From Eumeta japonica (Eukaryota > Arthropoda > Insecta > Lepidoptera > Psychidae), in assembly GCA_005406025.1 (NCBI GenBank), contig BGZK01000013.1, positions 806,001 through 870,000 of the forward strand: DNA of 64,000 bases. The letters are read 5' to 3'. Shown here piece after piece: positions 24,370 through 37,219 of this stretch (within the stretch, counting starts at the first letter, position 1; every line of letters starts with the position of its first letter). The notes under the pieces were generated by a model. It was not told the origin of the DNA and ran no database searches. It saw only the letters and a list, made by a program, of their open reading frames with translations. The position numbers were made by a program, and so were the translations under genes.

Positions 24370-26550
24370 TCGTCCAAGGATACCGTATAGAAAGACCGGA
24401 ATACACTTGCTAAACCTTTGACACACGTCGGGCGTGATGAAGCTGATTTTTCTGGCATCTCTGGATTGATGACATTGACAACCGAACACCTAACGTTGTT
24501 ACGATACCAACTGTCATTTTTGTAAAGTACGCGACGAACGATAAAAAAAACGCAGGTTGATTTGCAGCGACGAAAACGGCAGTCTCGAGCTAACTAGCTC
24601 GTAACAAATATTGATATAATGTGTGAACATACAACACACGCTCAAGGAAGCCGCAAGCGACGCAGTTTGAAGGTTGTTGATACACTGTACCGTATTAGCT
24701 TCGCATAAAAGATTAAATACAAAAATATTTACGAAACTTCAAACCGATTATAAAGAGAAATTTTAATTTATTTTCATAGATTATAGCACATTTTCTATTT
24801 CATCGACGGCTCTTATCGAAGCCGGCTTCGGAACCCCGAGCATTACGGCCGTAATGCAAATGTTAAATTATCAAAAGAATGCACACGTACAATGTCTAGA
24901 TCGTACAATGTCATCCCGTGTGTCGTTAGCTTTTATTGCTCTCCTGTAGTAAATCGCTGCATGTAAATCAGTTTCTAGTGGCTTCAATTACATGGCCCGT
25001 TTATTAATTGATCACACTACTGCGTCTCGATTTCCTTAACAAGTCCGCCTGTTACCGGTTTTATATGGTGCAGCTGCATTATCGGCTTTCGTTTATTTAT
25101 TTATAATGATATCATCGAATGCATCCGTTATATAGAATGGAGTTAGTACGTAAAAATCGTAGTTTTTATATTAATATGGCGTCGAGAAAAATTTTTCCTG
25201 CAATCGCACGACTATAAAATGCAATCTGACACTATAAATAGAATAAAAAAATAGGAGATAAATATAATGAAATCAAAAATTTAAATACAATTCACAATAG
25301 TAGATTTACGGAGATTTTTTTTTGCAAAAATTATTAATCTATCATTGTCACAAAAGCTTAAATATACGTTGTTTATGTACATATATAGCAGCGATCACAA
25401 ATACAGTGCAAGAATGTACTGTGTTATAGCTATCGGTAAATTATATTAAAAATTATGTATACATGAAACTGCACTGGTAATTTATTACGCTTGAAATGTT
25501 TAACAAAACAATCAACAAATTCCCCAACAAAGTTGCACACTGTAGAGTTGTTTTGTCGAGATTTTGGCTGCGTCCCCGGCTGTATTATGTATGGGGATGC
25601 GCATTGCACCATTTCTCGAAGTCGTCACCGGTCACGTCTATTTCGGGCGCGGCGAGACCGATGCACGTATTCCGTGCAATATTTATGGGATGCTATTCTC
25701 AAGTTGACACAATTTATGTATGTGATGGGTACTAGTTCACGCTTGTGATATTAAAAAAAATCGTTTCTATTCATGAATTATAAATATTCATAAACAAGAC
25801 AATGACATTTTGAAAGAGGAATGTGTAAAAGACACGAAAATATTTGTTCAAGGGCCCTTTCAACCACCTCCTTTTAAATTCAATTTTAATTAAAACTTGC
25901 CTCTTAATCATGTCGCCTTTAACGGGTATTATCCCGAACGACCGGTAAAAGGAGGGCGTGGAATGCAAATTTTATTTTAAAAGTGACTTTTTGTTAAATG
26001 TCACTTTTAAAGGAAATGGTGGAAGAAGCTCTAAATACTTCATTTTTATCATCACATTGCGTGATAATGTAAAAGAAAGTTTAAAAATGGAACGTCCTCT
26101 ATTTATTCAGTTGCGTCAGAGAACTAACACATTTTTTTTAAATAATGTACTCATACTTAATATTTTTAACTTTGCTAAAATACGGTTAAAAGGCTAAATC
26201 AACATAAAAAAATTCTGTCAATTCAGTTGGTACCTAACCCTACAGAATTTTCTAGCGAAAGCAAAAATTGGAGCGACAACGTTTTGTTTTGCGGACATCT
26301 GCGCCCTACCAGCGAAAATTTATAAGGATGATACTTTTGATGCTTACCTGCTGTTTTATTTTACCCCGGTTCATTTAATTGTTAAAGTAACTTTCCAAAA
26401 AAAAAAACGACAAATGTATCTATCATTATCATATCATTTTAATTAATATGCTGTATAAAGCTGAAATACACGAACACTACTAAATTGAGATTAAGAGCTG
26501 ACGAATGCCTAAATTGTTCATCAATGGCAATAAAATGATTTCGTAAACAT
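24370..26550. other. Non-coding stretch
   Basis: Mostly AT-rich with a few GC-balanced patches (24560-24660, 25560-25680). Unassigned frames at 25430-25748 overlap on both strands. There is an inverted repeat at about 25977-26012. Confidence 0.5.
25977..26012. repeat. 12-bp inverted repeat
   Basis: Arms tttaaaagtgac and gtcacttttaaa are exact reverse complements with a 12-base spacer. Confidence 0.7.
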
Positions 26551-26559
26551 AGAACACGA

Positions 26560-27410
26560 CAACATAAAATTAACTGACAGCTATTTCTTGGAGAAGTAGA
26601 CGGAAACCCTCCACATGCTACAATCTTCAAATGGTTCGTTAGCTTCAATTGCATTAAATTTATCAACCGTAGATTTTTGGTGCTTACATTTGATTCTCGT
26701 GTAATATGTGACCTGTGACGTAACCAATTTCTGTGTAAAAAATTTTCTAGGGCCCGTTCACCAACCTGTTCATCGCACACATTTGATCTATAGATTTCTT
26801 GTGTCAACCTACATTTATTCATCTTTTCCAGATCGCAAGACGACTTCAATATATCTATTACTATTCTAGACACTACTTCTTTCTAACCACACGTTTCTAT
26901 TACATCACATTCCCACAGATTACATCTCCTTTGTTTTCATTTTATTTACCATTTTTACTGTCATTCATTACTTATAGCGAAAAGCGTTTGTGGCGAATAA
27001 ATTTGCTATTCGTAATAACAGCAATGGTCCATCTTCTCTATTTCTCGTATCATATTGCATCAAATAATTCCATCACGATAACCATCATTTGTAAACAAAT
27101 AACTCATATATACAAACTCTTTCACTTTTTGAACTCTCGAACATCCTATTGATATATTCGGTCTAGATTTTCCTTGCTTTAAACACCTTATTGTTCGTTT
27201 ATTTTACGATCTTTTTTTTAAATATATATTTTTAACTCGTCTAACACTTTCTTTACCATCTCCTACAACTCGCACATATTTAAAGTAAAAATTATTTATT
27301 AAATGGCGTAAAGGAACCGTTGACGAAGAACTCATTCATTCGTAGTCCACATTCAACACTCTTTCAAATAATTTGGACAACTGTCCTGGTGTGATGCTGA
27401 CCAAAGTTCA
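26560..27410 (-). pseudogene. Decayed non-LTR retrotransposon reverse transcriptase, C-terminal part
   Basis: This is a fossil of a LINE polyprotein, which in intact form copies its own RNA into chromosomal DNA. Read on the minus strand from 27410 downward, a fragment FERVLNVD-like (about 27365) is followed at 27125-27069 by VKEFVYMSYLFTNDGYRDG, a good match to the VKEFVYLGSLFTNDG block that follows the catalytic YADD region in a LINE family common in Lepidoptera. After a deletion and several stops come EKMNKCRLTQEIYRSNVCD (about 26835-26780) and NHLKIVACGGFPSTSP near the end, both in the family order. The YADD box itself and the endonuclease end are not found. Multiple stops and frame changes make it inactive. 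A 144-codon open frame at 26439-26873 is part of it. Family match is from memory; clade not assigned. Confidence 0.75.
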
Positions 27411-27419
27411 AACGACCAT

Positions 27420-29600
27420 TTTCGAAAATCGCAAACGACACGAACAATGATCTCACTCACACTCAAAGGCAACGACAGTAGAATCTCGCGATCACAGCAC
27501 TTTGATGAATATTCACGTTCTTTAATGAGCTAGATGCTCAAATCTTACAATCATATCTAGAAGTATTATAGCTTTCAAACAGCGAGTCGCTGCCGCCGCT
27601 GTATGTTGTCCGTCGTCCGCTGTACGTCGATCCGAATCCTAAACCACTACCAAAGAAGATAGAATACGAACCCTAGTTGTCTTTATTGCGAAGTTTAATT
27701 GAACCGACGACAAACGACAATGTCCGTAATTGAACGGCCCATGCATTGTTTTAATTGAAAACAATATAAAACGTAAAGGTTTTCCCAGTCCGGTGTTCGC
27801 TTACTACCCGCAGTAATTACTAAAACAGAAACCGTCGACCGTTTGGCATCTATACAAAGTTGTCCGGTTTTAAAAATATTTGTTGGCGCATTGACTTGTA
27901 TGTCCTAGCGTGGTGATTACATATTTATTTATTTCATAGAGACCGCTCGGATAAAAGGAAAAACATAGAATGAAAAACTTAAATCTCAATCGCTACATAT
28001 CTTAATGTAGCTTAATTAACTTTAAGCGACTATTAATACATTCCGATAAGACTCACCTCAATTCGAAATCATAAAGGCGCTTTTGTGTTGATTTTGTGAA
28101 TTCCGTGCCGTTTTATAGCTTTTGTTCGCAAGATCACAGAAAGCACAGCACGGAGTGGTTTTTATAGAGAAAACCAATGTATGGGAATAAAATTAAGATG
28201 TAATAACTTTTCTGTATCTATTCATATAGATTCAACGGTTACAGTTTAAGCTCTTAAAATCGAGTTCCAATAATTTTTTTGGCATCGGATGCCACGTTCA
28301 GCGAACGAAAAAAGAAATCGCTGGCAGCGACAATCGACAGCATAATTTACCGCACGGACGAAAGGATTTCAATTATATTATGTATTTTCAAGGTTATTGA
28401 AAGGGCTACACGAACTATTACTTCACTTACTTGAAGGATTTCGTTGAATTTTGTGAGGAAAGTTATTTCTTCAAGAATTTCTGTTAGTTTTAAACAGAAT
28501 GACGTACTTTACTATTATTTACTGTATTTAAAACTTTTCTTTTGATAGAATAAGAGTGTTTTTATTAATATAAAAATGCCTGAGTAACGACTATTTTAAA
28601 TTACTAATTAAACAAAGAAGGCAGAACCCAGTGACGTCATTCTTTATCAGCGCCGTATACGATAATCGTAACTCCGTTTTGCAGGAAAGGAATGACATAC
28701 AATTTTTGATGGCTTATAGATCATGGTTTATTTAACCGATTTTTTTAAATTTTCACTTCATTTTTAGTCATCATATATATAATTAAAATCTTATACAATT
28801 CATCAACAAATATATTTCAAGCATTTGTAAACTACTCTATTGCATTGTAATTTGACATCGCCATTTTAAAATGTCCTTTTCACGAAGTACATTGTGAAAA
28901 AACATCTACCTAATCATCATTTAGGGATTTCTCTCATCAAATATATCCATATATATACAAATATACATGTAAAAATTTTTTGAATAATGCGGCTTTATTC
29001 GCAATAAGCAGAATGCGTCTTTATCTAATTATTCTTTAGGCTTACCTATTACAAAATATGAAATTGAAAAATTAGTTACAAGTTCTTTTCATGTCAAATA
29101 ATTTTAATATTTGGCTACCACTAGATATATTATATCGGGTGAGTATCGCGATTCAAGCATCGGTTTATGCAATTTTGTGAGATTTCGTAGTGTAAGAAAA
29201 ATAACTGGTGTTAAGTATTTCATAATATTGTACCGCAACCGAGAAAATGCCGTTTCCTCGTAATCCGCCCACGCCCTCCGGCGGCAAACGCACAGAAAGT
29301 TCCTCAATATATTCTTATAGGTATGTCGGCAGTTTCGTTGTCATTTCAATACTCGGTAATTATTTAATTAAAGCCTCGTTTATATTATGCCAGTACAAAA
29401 TGATACCGACGTCTAAAATTTGTACTTAAATTAAAACCACAGTATTAACGCACTCGGGTGCCAAAGATAACAAGTATTTAACGTGTCAAAAACAATTTTT
29501 TGTCATGATAAATTAAACAAAACTATGTTGTTTTTAACGTACACACGACAAAGCCAATGATGACATATCTTCATAAATGTCTCATTTTACTACAATTGCA
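27420..29600. other. Non-coding stretch
   Basis: No gene that I can support. A small frame at 29247 opens with a good start context and runs to a donor-like ag/gtatgt at 29321. It is discussed under findings and not called. Confidence 0.45.
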
Positions 29601-30690
29601 TGTGTAAATCAAACCCAAACTAACGTCTGTCTGTGTACAACCTCACGGGAGAGTTAAGTACCCCGTCATAACTCATAAGGATGTACATCGGAGTACCGAC
29701 GCCCGCTCCATCTGGTCCTAATTTACTATTCTCTGAAATTCTGCGTGTTGCCAATAGACGCATAAAGCCGGACATAAATCACTTTCACTACCTTCCTTCG
29801 CGTAGAAAATGAAGAAACAATTTAAATAAAATTTAGAAACATGTTGCTACGAATGCATAATTTGCTTCAATCAAATTTTATTTTTTTTCTACTTTTTAGT
29901 AATAAATAAATGGACCGTTTGAGACATATCTAAATAAGCATCTTCGATTATATATATTTTATTACTGAGTGTTCTGTTATCTGACCATAATAAAGCCAAA
30001 AAGTATGTAATTTTAAATGATATGCTTGTACATACATAGTATTTAAAATCTTAAATAAAATCATTAGACATCATCGATTTCTAGATAACTACTAAAAGAG
30101 TTCCATCAATTTCATCTTTTCAATTTTATTCCTTTCTTAGAAGAAAAACTAAAGAAGATTCGTATCACGCAGTCGCATCGGTATATGAACAGCTATATGT
30201 CTCAATCGAAGAAGTTTAGTCAAGTGAGTTCTCACAGACCTTCAAGGTTATCGACACCAGGATTCAGGTCCAAGGCTAAAACAATAAATCCTGAGCTTAG
30301 GCCGGCCCCACATCTCGCAAACGCTGGCCCATGTGATAAACACGGGTTCTGTCCTTGAACGTTTCATGCTAAGGCATTGGGATTTATGTGGACGTAACAC
30401 TCAAATCTAATTAGTAATTCAGATGTGATTTTAATAATGATGCTAATTTGTTATTCCGAGAGATTATTAAGATCCAGGTATTAAACTGTATCAATAAAAA
30501 ATATACTGAGTAAGTTTTTCGTTTAATTATATAAACGAGACTAAAACGAAAAAAAAATGAACTCCCAAATTGTTTGAAAATTTTCAAATATTGCTAATGG
30601 AAACTTAAAAATAATATCCGCGCTACAATACGCTATTTATAAACGACAAAAACTCAAACAAAACTTACCATTAATGGCAATGATTAGCCC
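29600..30690. other. Non-coding stretch with possible repeat remnants
   Basis: Two GC-balanced blocks (29636-29800 and 30225-30400) stand out from the AT-rich surroundings and have the look of old insertions, but I cannot tie them to a family and see no ends. Confidence 0.35.
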
Positions 30691-30694
30691 ACTT

Positions 30695-30739
30695 CTTTAA
30701 TTGTACATTGAAATACTTCTGGTCAATGTACAATTAAAG
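30695..30739. repeat. Perfect 17-bp inverted repeat, 11-nt loop
   Basis: Arms ctttaattgtacattga and tcaatgtacaattaaag are exact reverse complements around aatacttctgg. If transcribed it would make a clean stem-loop, shorter than a typical miRNA precursor. Function unknown. Confidence 0.9.
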
Positions 30740-30789
30740 CTGCAATAACACATCGTAAACCATCTCGAGTAACACAGGAACTACTGCTA

Positions 30790-32580
30790 ATTCCAAACTA
30801 TAACGTACCTATCTACCTACTACCTACCTAGACAGATAGGTATTTTCAAATAACGAACACGAGCTACTACATACGTACAGTCAATTCAAAACGTTGAACA
30901 GTAATTTGATAACAATGTATATGCATTGTCCCGTTTGTTTGAACACCCAAACAATTCGTAAACTCTTTAAACAAGCGTTATGTAAGTCTACCATATTTGT
31001 CATCTGCGCTCAATGGATGCCGTTGTATTGCGATGCCGTAATACGAGATCGCCATCACGAAACGTCGGTTTGGCGACCACCGGGGGTCCGGTCGCCTTTG
31101 TGCTTACTGCGAAATAACATCTATTAAACCTACAAGTACCACTACAAATATCATTTTAATACGAAAGAACGATAGGTATCCTGGCATCGTTTAACATTTT
31201 TGACGTTCATAGTTTCTTTTTTAATTGTATCGTTTATTACTATCGAATCGCATTATTCGCTAGCACCGAACCCATCGGTCTCCAGGTGCACGTTAAGCCA
31301 TCGCATAGACGAGAACGGGTGTTGGCAGCCCCCGGTCCGCACTCCCGTCAGCGGGAAGTCCGAGGCCTCAGTTGACAGAACAACAACAATACTTCTGTAG
31401 AATTTGGACTTGTTCGTGAAAATATGAATTAACTCAAAATTTATGTAGTCTTAATTAGCATTCATATTAAAAAAAAACATAGACAATATTGTCTGTGTAC
31501 TGTTTGAGTTTGTAATTCTATAAGGTGATTTTTAATTATGTAGAAATAGAATTAAAAAATAATAATTACGTTCAATTAGTAGCTTTTCATATAAAGTGAT
31601 AGGTTGATTTTTATGGAAATAAGTCGTCATATACTTAAAAATCAAGTTTCCGTGGAAGTTAAAAATTATTGAAATCCTAACTAAAAGAAAAACGAATCGA
31701 GAAGATAATTTTTATTCAAGCCAATAAATATCATAGACCTATTTTTTTTTTTTCGCATAAATCAATAAGTAAATTGTTTCACGGGAGGCGTCCGATGAGG
31801 GCAGAAACAGTTTTTATCATCTTATTTTATTTATTTTTTTGGTCAAAGTCGCGTTTCGCCTCATCGAGCGGGATTAGGCTTTTGATAAAGCGACAAACAT
31901 TTTACCCATAATTTTATCCGTTACTATTATTATTTTATTTTGTTGTCGCAACCCGGTGTTTACGACCGCGACGCCGACGCCGCGCCGCCTGCGTGCGCGG
32001 CCGCGCTGCGTCGTCACTAAATCGGTATAGGGTTTTTATCGCTTTTAAATTTCGATTTCTAGAAAGCCGCTCGCTTATCAATCGTAGGAATTCCGGCTCA
32101 ATAGGTACTAAAATGAGGAAATGTAAATTTTACCGTTTACACATCTCAATACGCCGTGTGGGCATTATGGCGCGGCGTCGAATTTGAAATTCTCGAAACA
32201 TTTTATTATAATATTATGTTTGCGTGTCACGCCGATATCTTTATTAAGGAAAACGTTATTTAACTTATTCGTTTCTGATCTAAAACGATAGTAAAAATTA
32301 CTAGCAAAATTGCAATCAACGAAAGGCAGATTAAATGATGATAATAATTGAAAACAAAAATTAAAATCGTACTTACCAAAAGGTTAAAGAAAAATATGAG
32401 CTAAAAGAATCAAAAAAAAAAATATACATAATACGCCCAGAATACTGAAAAAAGGGATAATACCATTATCGTAGAATATTCCCTAGAAAGTGAGGCAAAA
32501 TATAACTATGCTAATTTTCGTCTACGACTCCACCAACGTGGACTTAGAATGAATTCTATCGTCTTTCATATCGACTGATC
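30790..32580. other. Non-coding stretch with GC-rich patches
   Basis: GC-rich patches lie at 31010-31110, 31265-31385 and 31930-32190 (the last contains acgccgacgccgcgccgcct). Frames at 30894-31127, 31200-31400 and 31993-32187 cover these patches but show no known motif. They could be conserved non-coding elements. Confidence 0.4.
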
Positions 32581-32582
32581 CG

Positions 32583-32705
32583 ACTGTTAGCCACGATCCG
32601 GATCTCGGGCCCGCTTTCGTTTCCGATCCTGGTTTCTATTTGATTCCGATTTCGATCTCGATCTAGGTTCCGGTTCTGCTTTTGATTTGATTCCGATCAA
32701 ATTAT
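32583..32705. repeat. Degenerate GATTC tract
   Basis: A run of imperfect units such as gattccgatttcgatctcga and gttccggttctgctt, like the tract at 2700-2915 in the same orientation. Confidence 0.55.
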
Positions 32706-32709
32706 ACTA

Positions 32710-33960
32710 GATAAACTATATTCTTACAAAATAATCGCATTTACTGCAGCTATTTTTTATTGCGACACGTTTCATCATCATCCTTTCGGTGTTTTTCGTG
32801 AAAGAAAAACAAGCATGCATCCATCCTCACAAACTTTCCTGTGTATCATATAAAGTAGGATATAGAGAAAGAAAACACGCCCCGCAGCCGGGCGAAAAGA
32901 CATCGCTAGAAGAATCTAGAATTTTCCAGGCCTGTCTTAATCGAGTGCAGGGAGGGACGGTCTACAGTTTGATAGCGCGGGGGTCGAGGCGCGGGACGCC
33001 CGTGATTGCCTCCTTCCGCGTCTAGGGTCAACGGGCGGGGTCAGGGTGTGACGGGACGGCTTACACTAGGAACACTACGTCTGACTGATATATCCAGTCG
33101 TACATAAAGTATTGCATTTTAGGAAATTTAAACACATTTGTAGCGACGAAAAGATACTACGCTATGGCAAATGCGAGAATTCAAAACACATAGCATTGTT
33201 ACAAAAGTAAAATGTTACATGAAAATTAAATAATAATTATTATTTATTTATTTCTCTCCAAAAGCAGGCAGCATGTTTTTAAGAGTACATTTTACAATTA
33301 AATGGTTACGCCAAGATTGTGAGAAACTAGTACCTGGTTGGACACAGAGTACTTGTATTATACGACACCAGTAAATATGTAGTATAAACTAGTAAATATA
33401 TTAAACTACTAAGCTACAAATGATTTAACATTTAAAAAAGTCACAATAGAAATTCGCATGAGAATCAAATTCCTAGGATTTATTATATACTATTTACTAT
33501 CAGATTTTTTTTTAATTTCGATGACTTAAGGATATACTTGGTTTTTTCACAAAATTACATTGATATTTTTTCATAATAGTTTCAAATTAGAATTTTCTCA
33601 ATAATACTAACACCACAGGCATTAGTCAGACAGTAACGTGACGTGAATACATAGACCAGTTGAGAAAATTGCTTCACAAAGATGTGATATACGACCGGAA
33701 TTACAAACGGCGATAACCCTTTCGTGAGAGGCAGTTCTTTTTAATTTCCAAAGACCACGAGCATCGTCAAAAGTACAATGTAAAACTATTCTTGACCGCA
33801 TGAAAGCGTTGTATTTCTCTGAATTTTAAATTTATTTTTTTATGTATTTTATGGTTAGATAGATAACATTTGAACACTGTAAAGGACATTTTTAATATAT
33901 TTTATATCACGTTCGTTTTGGGTTATCACATCACAATATCACAAGAGATCTGTATCTCTT
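32710..33960. other. Non-coding stretch with one GC-rich patch
   Basis: A GC-rich block at 32880-33065 (ggtcgaggcgcgggacgcc and neighbours) is open for part of a 78-codon + frame, without a motif. The rest is AT-rich. Confidence 0.4.
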
Positions 33961-33963
33961 CTA

Positions 33964-33989
33964 AAAGTGAACTAATATTAGTTCACTTT
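33964..33989. repeat. Perfect 26-bp palindrome
   Basis: aaagtgaactaat is followed directly by its reverse complement attagttcacttt, with no spacer. First outer mismatch at 33963/33990. Confidence 0.9.
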
Positions 33990-34185
33990 GCGAGTGTTGT
34001 GCATGAAGATAATTTTATCTGAGCTCTTATTTAACACTGATTCGCTTGTAATTGAGGTATAATTTCGAAGATAAACTTACGACTACATAAAGTTTTCGTG
34101 CGGTTTCTACTCTGATCGTACAAATATTATTTACTACTTTCACTCGCCGCTTTACCCGTATGATAGAGAATTTTCATCGAAATTT

Positions 34186-34425
34186 TTGTCATTAATTAAA
34201 ACCTCGATTTTGCACCTCGTCTTAATTCCATTACTAATTTACATCTTGATCATATTCCTGATTCTAATCTCGCTCCCTTTCCCTTTAGGTTTGCTTTCTC
34301 TCTCTCTCTCTCGCTCTCATTTTCTCTCTCTCGCTTTCCTTCTACTTTTAAATCCACGTCTTCTTCTGTTGCTCCTCTTACTCTCACTTCTTTTTCTTCT
34401 TCCCGCTATCTCACACCACCTGTTT
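34186..34425. repeat. Pyrimidine-rich degenerate tract with (TC)n
   Basis: The first half has GATTC-like units (cctgattctaatctcgctcc). The second has (TC)n runs at about 34298-34340 and then CTT-rich sequence. The + frame here (91 codons, Leu/Ser-rich) is a product of the repeat and not a gene. Confidence 0.65.
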
Positions 34426-34429
34426 GCTT

Positions 34430-35150
34430 TGCAAGCAAACCAACCAAATAAACGTAGCTAACAAATCAAAGTAAAAGGTATGTTGTTTTAATTATTTTTT
34501 TTTTTGTAACTTGAATTTAATATATCGGCGTAATAACCAGCAAGTATTTTACTGAATTTTAAGTTTGATCACTGTGTATCAAGGTTCATCAATATCGTTT
34601 ATCGTTCCATCATAATTACACATATAACTAAGCGTGGTTTAAGTCACCGTTCGTAGTTTATTTACAATGAACTAACTTAATTATAAGATTTCCAGTACTA
34701 CGCACGAATAGACGTTAAAAAATACATTTATTATCAATGAAGCATTTTCATGTGCTTATATAGGTTGAAAACAAAAATCAAAAAGTAATGAAGGAAGACC
34801 GCACATATGTAAAAGTGTATCTTAAACAAGTTTTAAAAATTGTAATCATATCGCCGAAACAACAAAAATGTTTAATTTTTTAAACAAAAACTTATAAGAA
34901 GAATACCTAAAATCTTACAAGTTAGTTAGAACTATTAAATTAACTGGATGCATTTAAGTCGTTACTATGCATAGGTATTGAAATCGTATTTGATGGCTAC
35001 GGGATTTCATGCAATCATCTCATTCTCTACACAGCATCCAAAACGGCTATTATGCAATAAAATTGATCGATTAATCAATAGAGAAGTGGGGCCAGTGCGT
35101 CACCGCGCCGTCTGCTCACTGCCATCCTTTGATATATCTGATTTGCCTAT
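34430..35150. other. AT-rich non-coding stretch
   Basis: Nothing recognised. Confidence 0.55.
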
Positions 35151-35154
35151 TTAG

Positions 35155-35430
35155 GTGGCTCGGTGGTTACGAGTTTTAGTCGAATTGAACACTCGTTTTT
35201 CTCCTCGAAGCGCGCGTTAAGCCATCGGTTCCGGGCATTTCCATCACACGGACAACATTAGCAGCTTCTAAACAGCTCGAGCAGCGTGAGGGGCTTGAGG
35301 TGTAAGCTCCTCAATTTAGAATAAAAAGATTGTGGGGGAATGTGACTCAGAAGTGGGCCGATTAACACCTGGTACGGATTATATTTAGGTGGTGCCCTTG
35401 TAGAAATATTAAACTTTTCTCGTAAGTCTC
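35155..35430 (+). repeat. Lepidopteran dispersed repeat, partial
   Basis: Blocks such as taagccatcggttccgggca, gcagcgtgaggggcttgagg and gtgggccgattaacacctgg, in this order, match a sequence type I know as repeated in lepidopteran genomes and untranslated regions. Ends are not visible. The family name is not known to me. Confidence 0.45.
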
Positions 35431-35519
35431 CCACATGTACAGGGAATATTGATCGAATTTTTGAGGTTTATTGAAATATACAAAAAAAAAAGAAATAGAC
35501 AACCAATATAGTATTATGT

Positions 35520-35755
35520 TTTACCCGACGCTGGGTTTTATAAGTATGCTGAATTTCATTAAAATCTGTTTGATTATTCTTGAGTTATAAAAACATAATG
35601 ATAAACATATCGATACACAAACAAAAGAGTAGCTTGTCTCATTCCTAAGACTCAAACTATCTCTATACTAAAATTATTCAGAATCGGTTCAGCGGTTTAG
35701 TCCTGAAAACGTAACAAAATATTACTTTCGTATTTACAATATTAGTATGGATTAT
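35520..35755 (+). repeat. Lepidopteran dispersed-element tail
   Basis: The sequence reads ctgaatttcattaaaatctg, then agaatcggttcagcggttta, then aatattagtatgga. This is the typical 3' part of a dispersed element of Lepidoptera, whose fossils also appear at 3.1 and 47.6 kb. Confidence 0.6.
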
Positions 35756-35759
35756 TCGT

Positions 35760-36765
35760 CGTTGCAACTTTGAAAATACAACCATCGTATTCTTGTTATT
35801 CTATACTTATCAAAAAATATGTATTTCATACTACCCGTTTTTCAAATTTATGAACAAAGAAGGATAGATATTTCAGTGGTTAACCATCTTCGTGGGTCGA
35901 CAAGAACATCATAATACAACAATTTAGTAACAAATGTAGCTTCACACGTAAAATTATTAACTTTAATTTTACAACCGTCGCGAGTATGATGATGTTTACC
36001 TTGTATTTTAAAATACGCATTACGTAAAATCAATACGCAGTTCGTGCTTCACGTCCTCTTTGAGATTATGAATCGCTTCTAGACTGAACAGCGGACAAAT
36101 AACTCTGCCGCTAATAGTTATAAATCTTGACACTGACCGCGCATACATTATTTCGTTTCTTAGGATTCCGTAACCGAATACGGAAAAAACTCAGCCCGTG
36201 CGTTCGTTCTTTGTTGGAATTTTTCTAACTCCGCCGTATTTCAATAAATTCTAATGAAATTTCAGTCTTACGTGAATCAGAATACATTTTTATAATTCAA
36301 TTATGATATACGAAAAAAGGAATTGTCAGCTTTTTATGCATAGAACTGGGGGAAGTTTTAGAGTACTCCAACGGATGGGGTATAATTCGAAAAGACTTAA
36401 AAAATCTATACAAGTGCGATCATCGTTCGGTACAAACTTAATTATGCACGTAGATATTTCAATTTTATATTGAAGGCACGTATTAAGTCGCGACTAAATA
36501 CTAGTCAGAACGCATGCGTTCTGGATGGCTACTGGCTACTGACTACGGAATCCTATACTGGGAGTAATCTAACACGCAGTGGTTCAGTTTTTTTTATGAA
36601 ACTTGGATGTCCTTAACATTTTTTTTTTCTCAAATCGATTATTTTCAACAATCTGTATAATTTTAGCAAAATACGAACCACCGATCTTACTTAATCTTCG
36701 TCAAGTAATAAACTCGTATAAAAATATTAGACGATGTTGTAAAAATATTTTTTATGTAAAAATAC
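35760..36765. other. AT-rich non-coding stretch
   Basis: Nothing gene-like. A 61-codon frame on each strand shows no motif. Confidence 0.55.
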
Positions 36766-36769
36766 CATC

Positions 36770-37215
36770 AGAATTAGAATGTAAATAGCTAGGTGTATTG
36801 AGACCAGAAAAATATTCAGCAATGTAGGGCAGTAGGTACGTTAAATGGCGCACGTAAACACGACGTGCAACGTGCATCGCATAAACAGGCAGAGGCGTTC
36901 AAAAAGCTATTTTTTTTACTATGGCACATTTTCATTTATTAATAATTAATTACTCAAAAACACGTTTTCGTATTTTTTTAAACCCGCTTTTCGAATGCAA
37001 TAAGATATTTATTACCTATTTGTGATAATGTAGGATACGGTAGACATCACATTATTCGTTTAAGAAAAACAATGAAATCGGAATATAAATATCTAGGCAT
37101 AGTGCAACCGGAAAAACGTCTGCGTAGAATTGCGTTATGTGGCACATGCAAACGTGACGTGCAATGTGCATCGTACAAAGAGTATTAAAAAAAATCTCTG
37201 ATGCACTTTTTTCAG
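36770..37215 (+). repeat. Ancient direct duplication, offset about 300 bp
   Basis: Two segments (about 36770-36935 and 37076-37215) share ordered blocks. The first pair is cgacgtgcaacgtgcatcg (36861-36879) against tgacgtgcaatgtgcatcg (37155-37173). The second is agctaggtgtattgagacca against tctaggcatagtgcaaccgg. Divergence is considerable, so this is an old tandem duplication or two insertions of one element. Confidence 0.65.
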
Positions 37216-37219
37216 TTTA

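Noticed and set aside
26439..26873. 144-codon minus frame as a host gene
   Set aside because: Its start matches the C-terminal blocks of a LINE protein and the rest is frame drift, so it belongs to the retrotransposon fossil.
34186..34461. Leu/Ser-rich 91-codon frame suggesting a membrane protein
   Set aside because: Hydrophobic residues come from the (TC)n and CTT-rich simple sequence.
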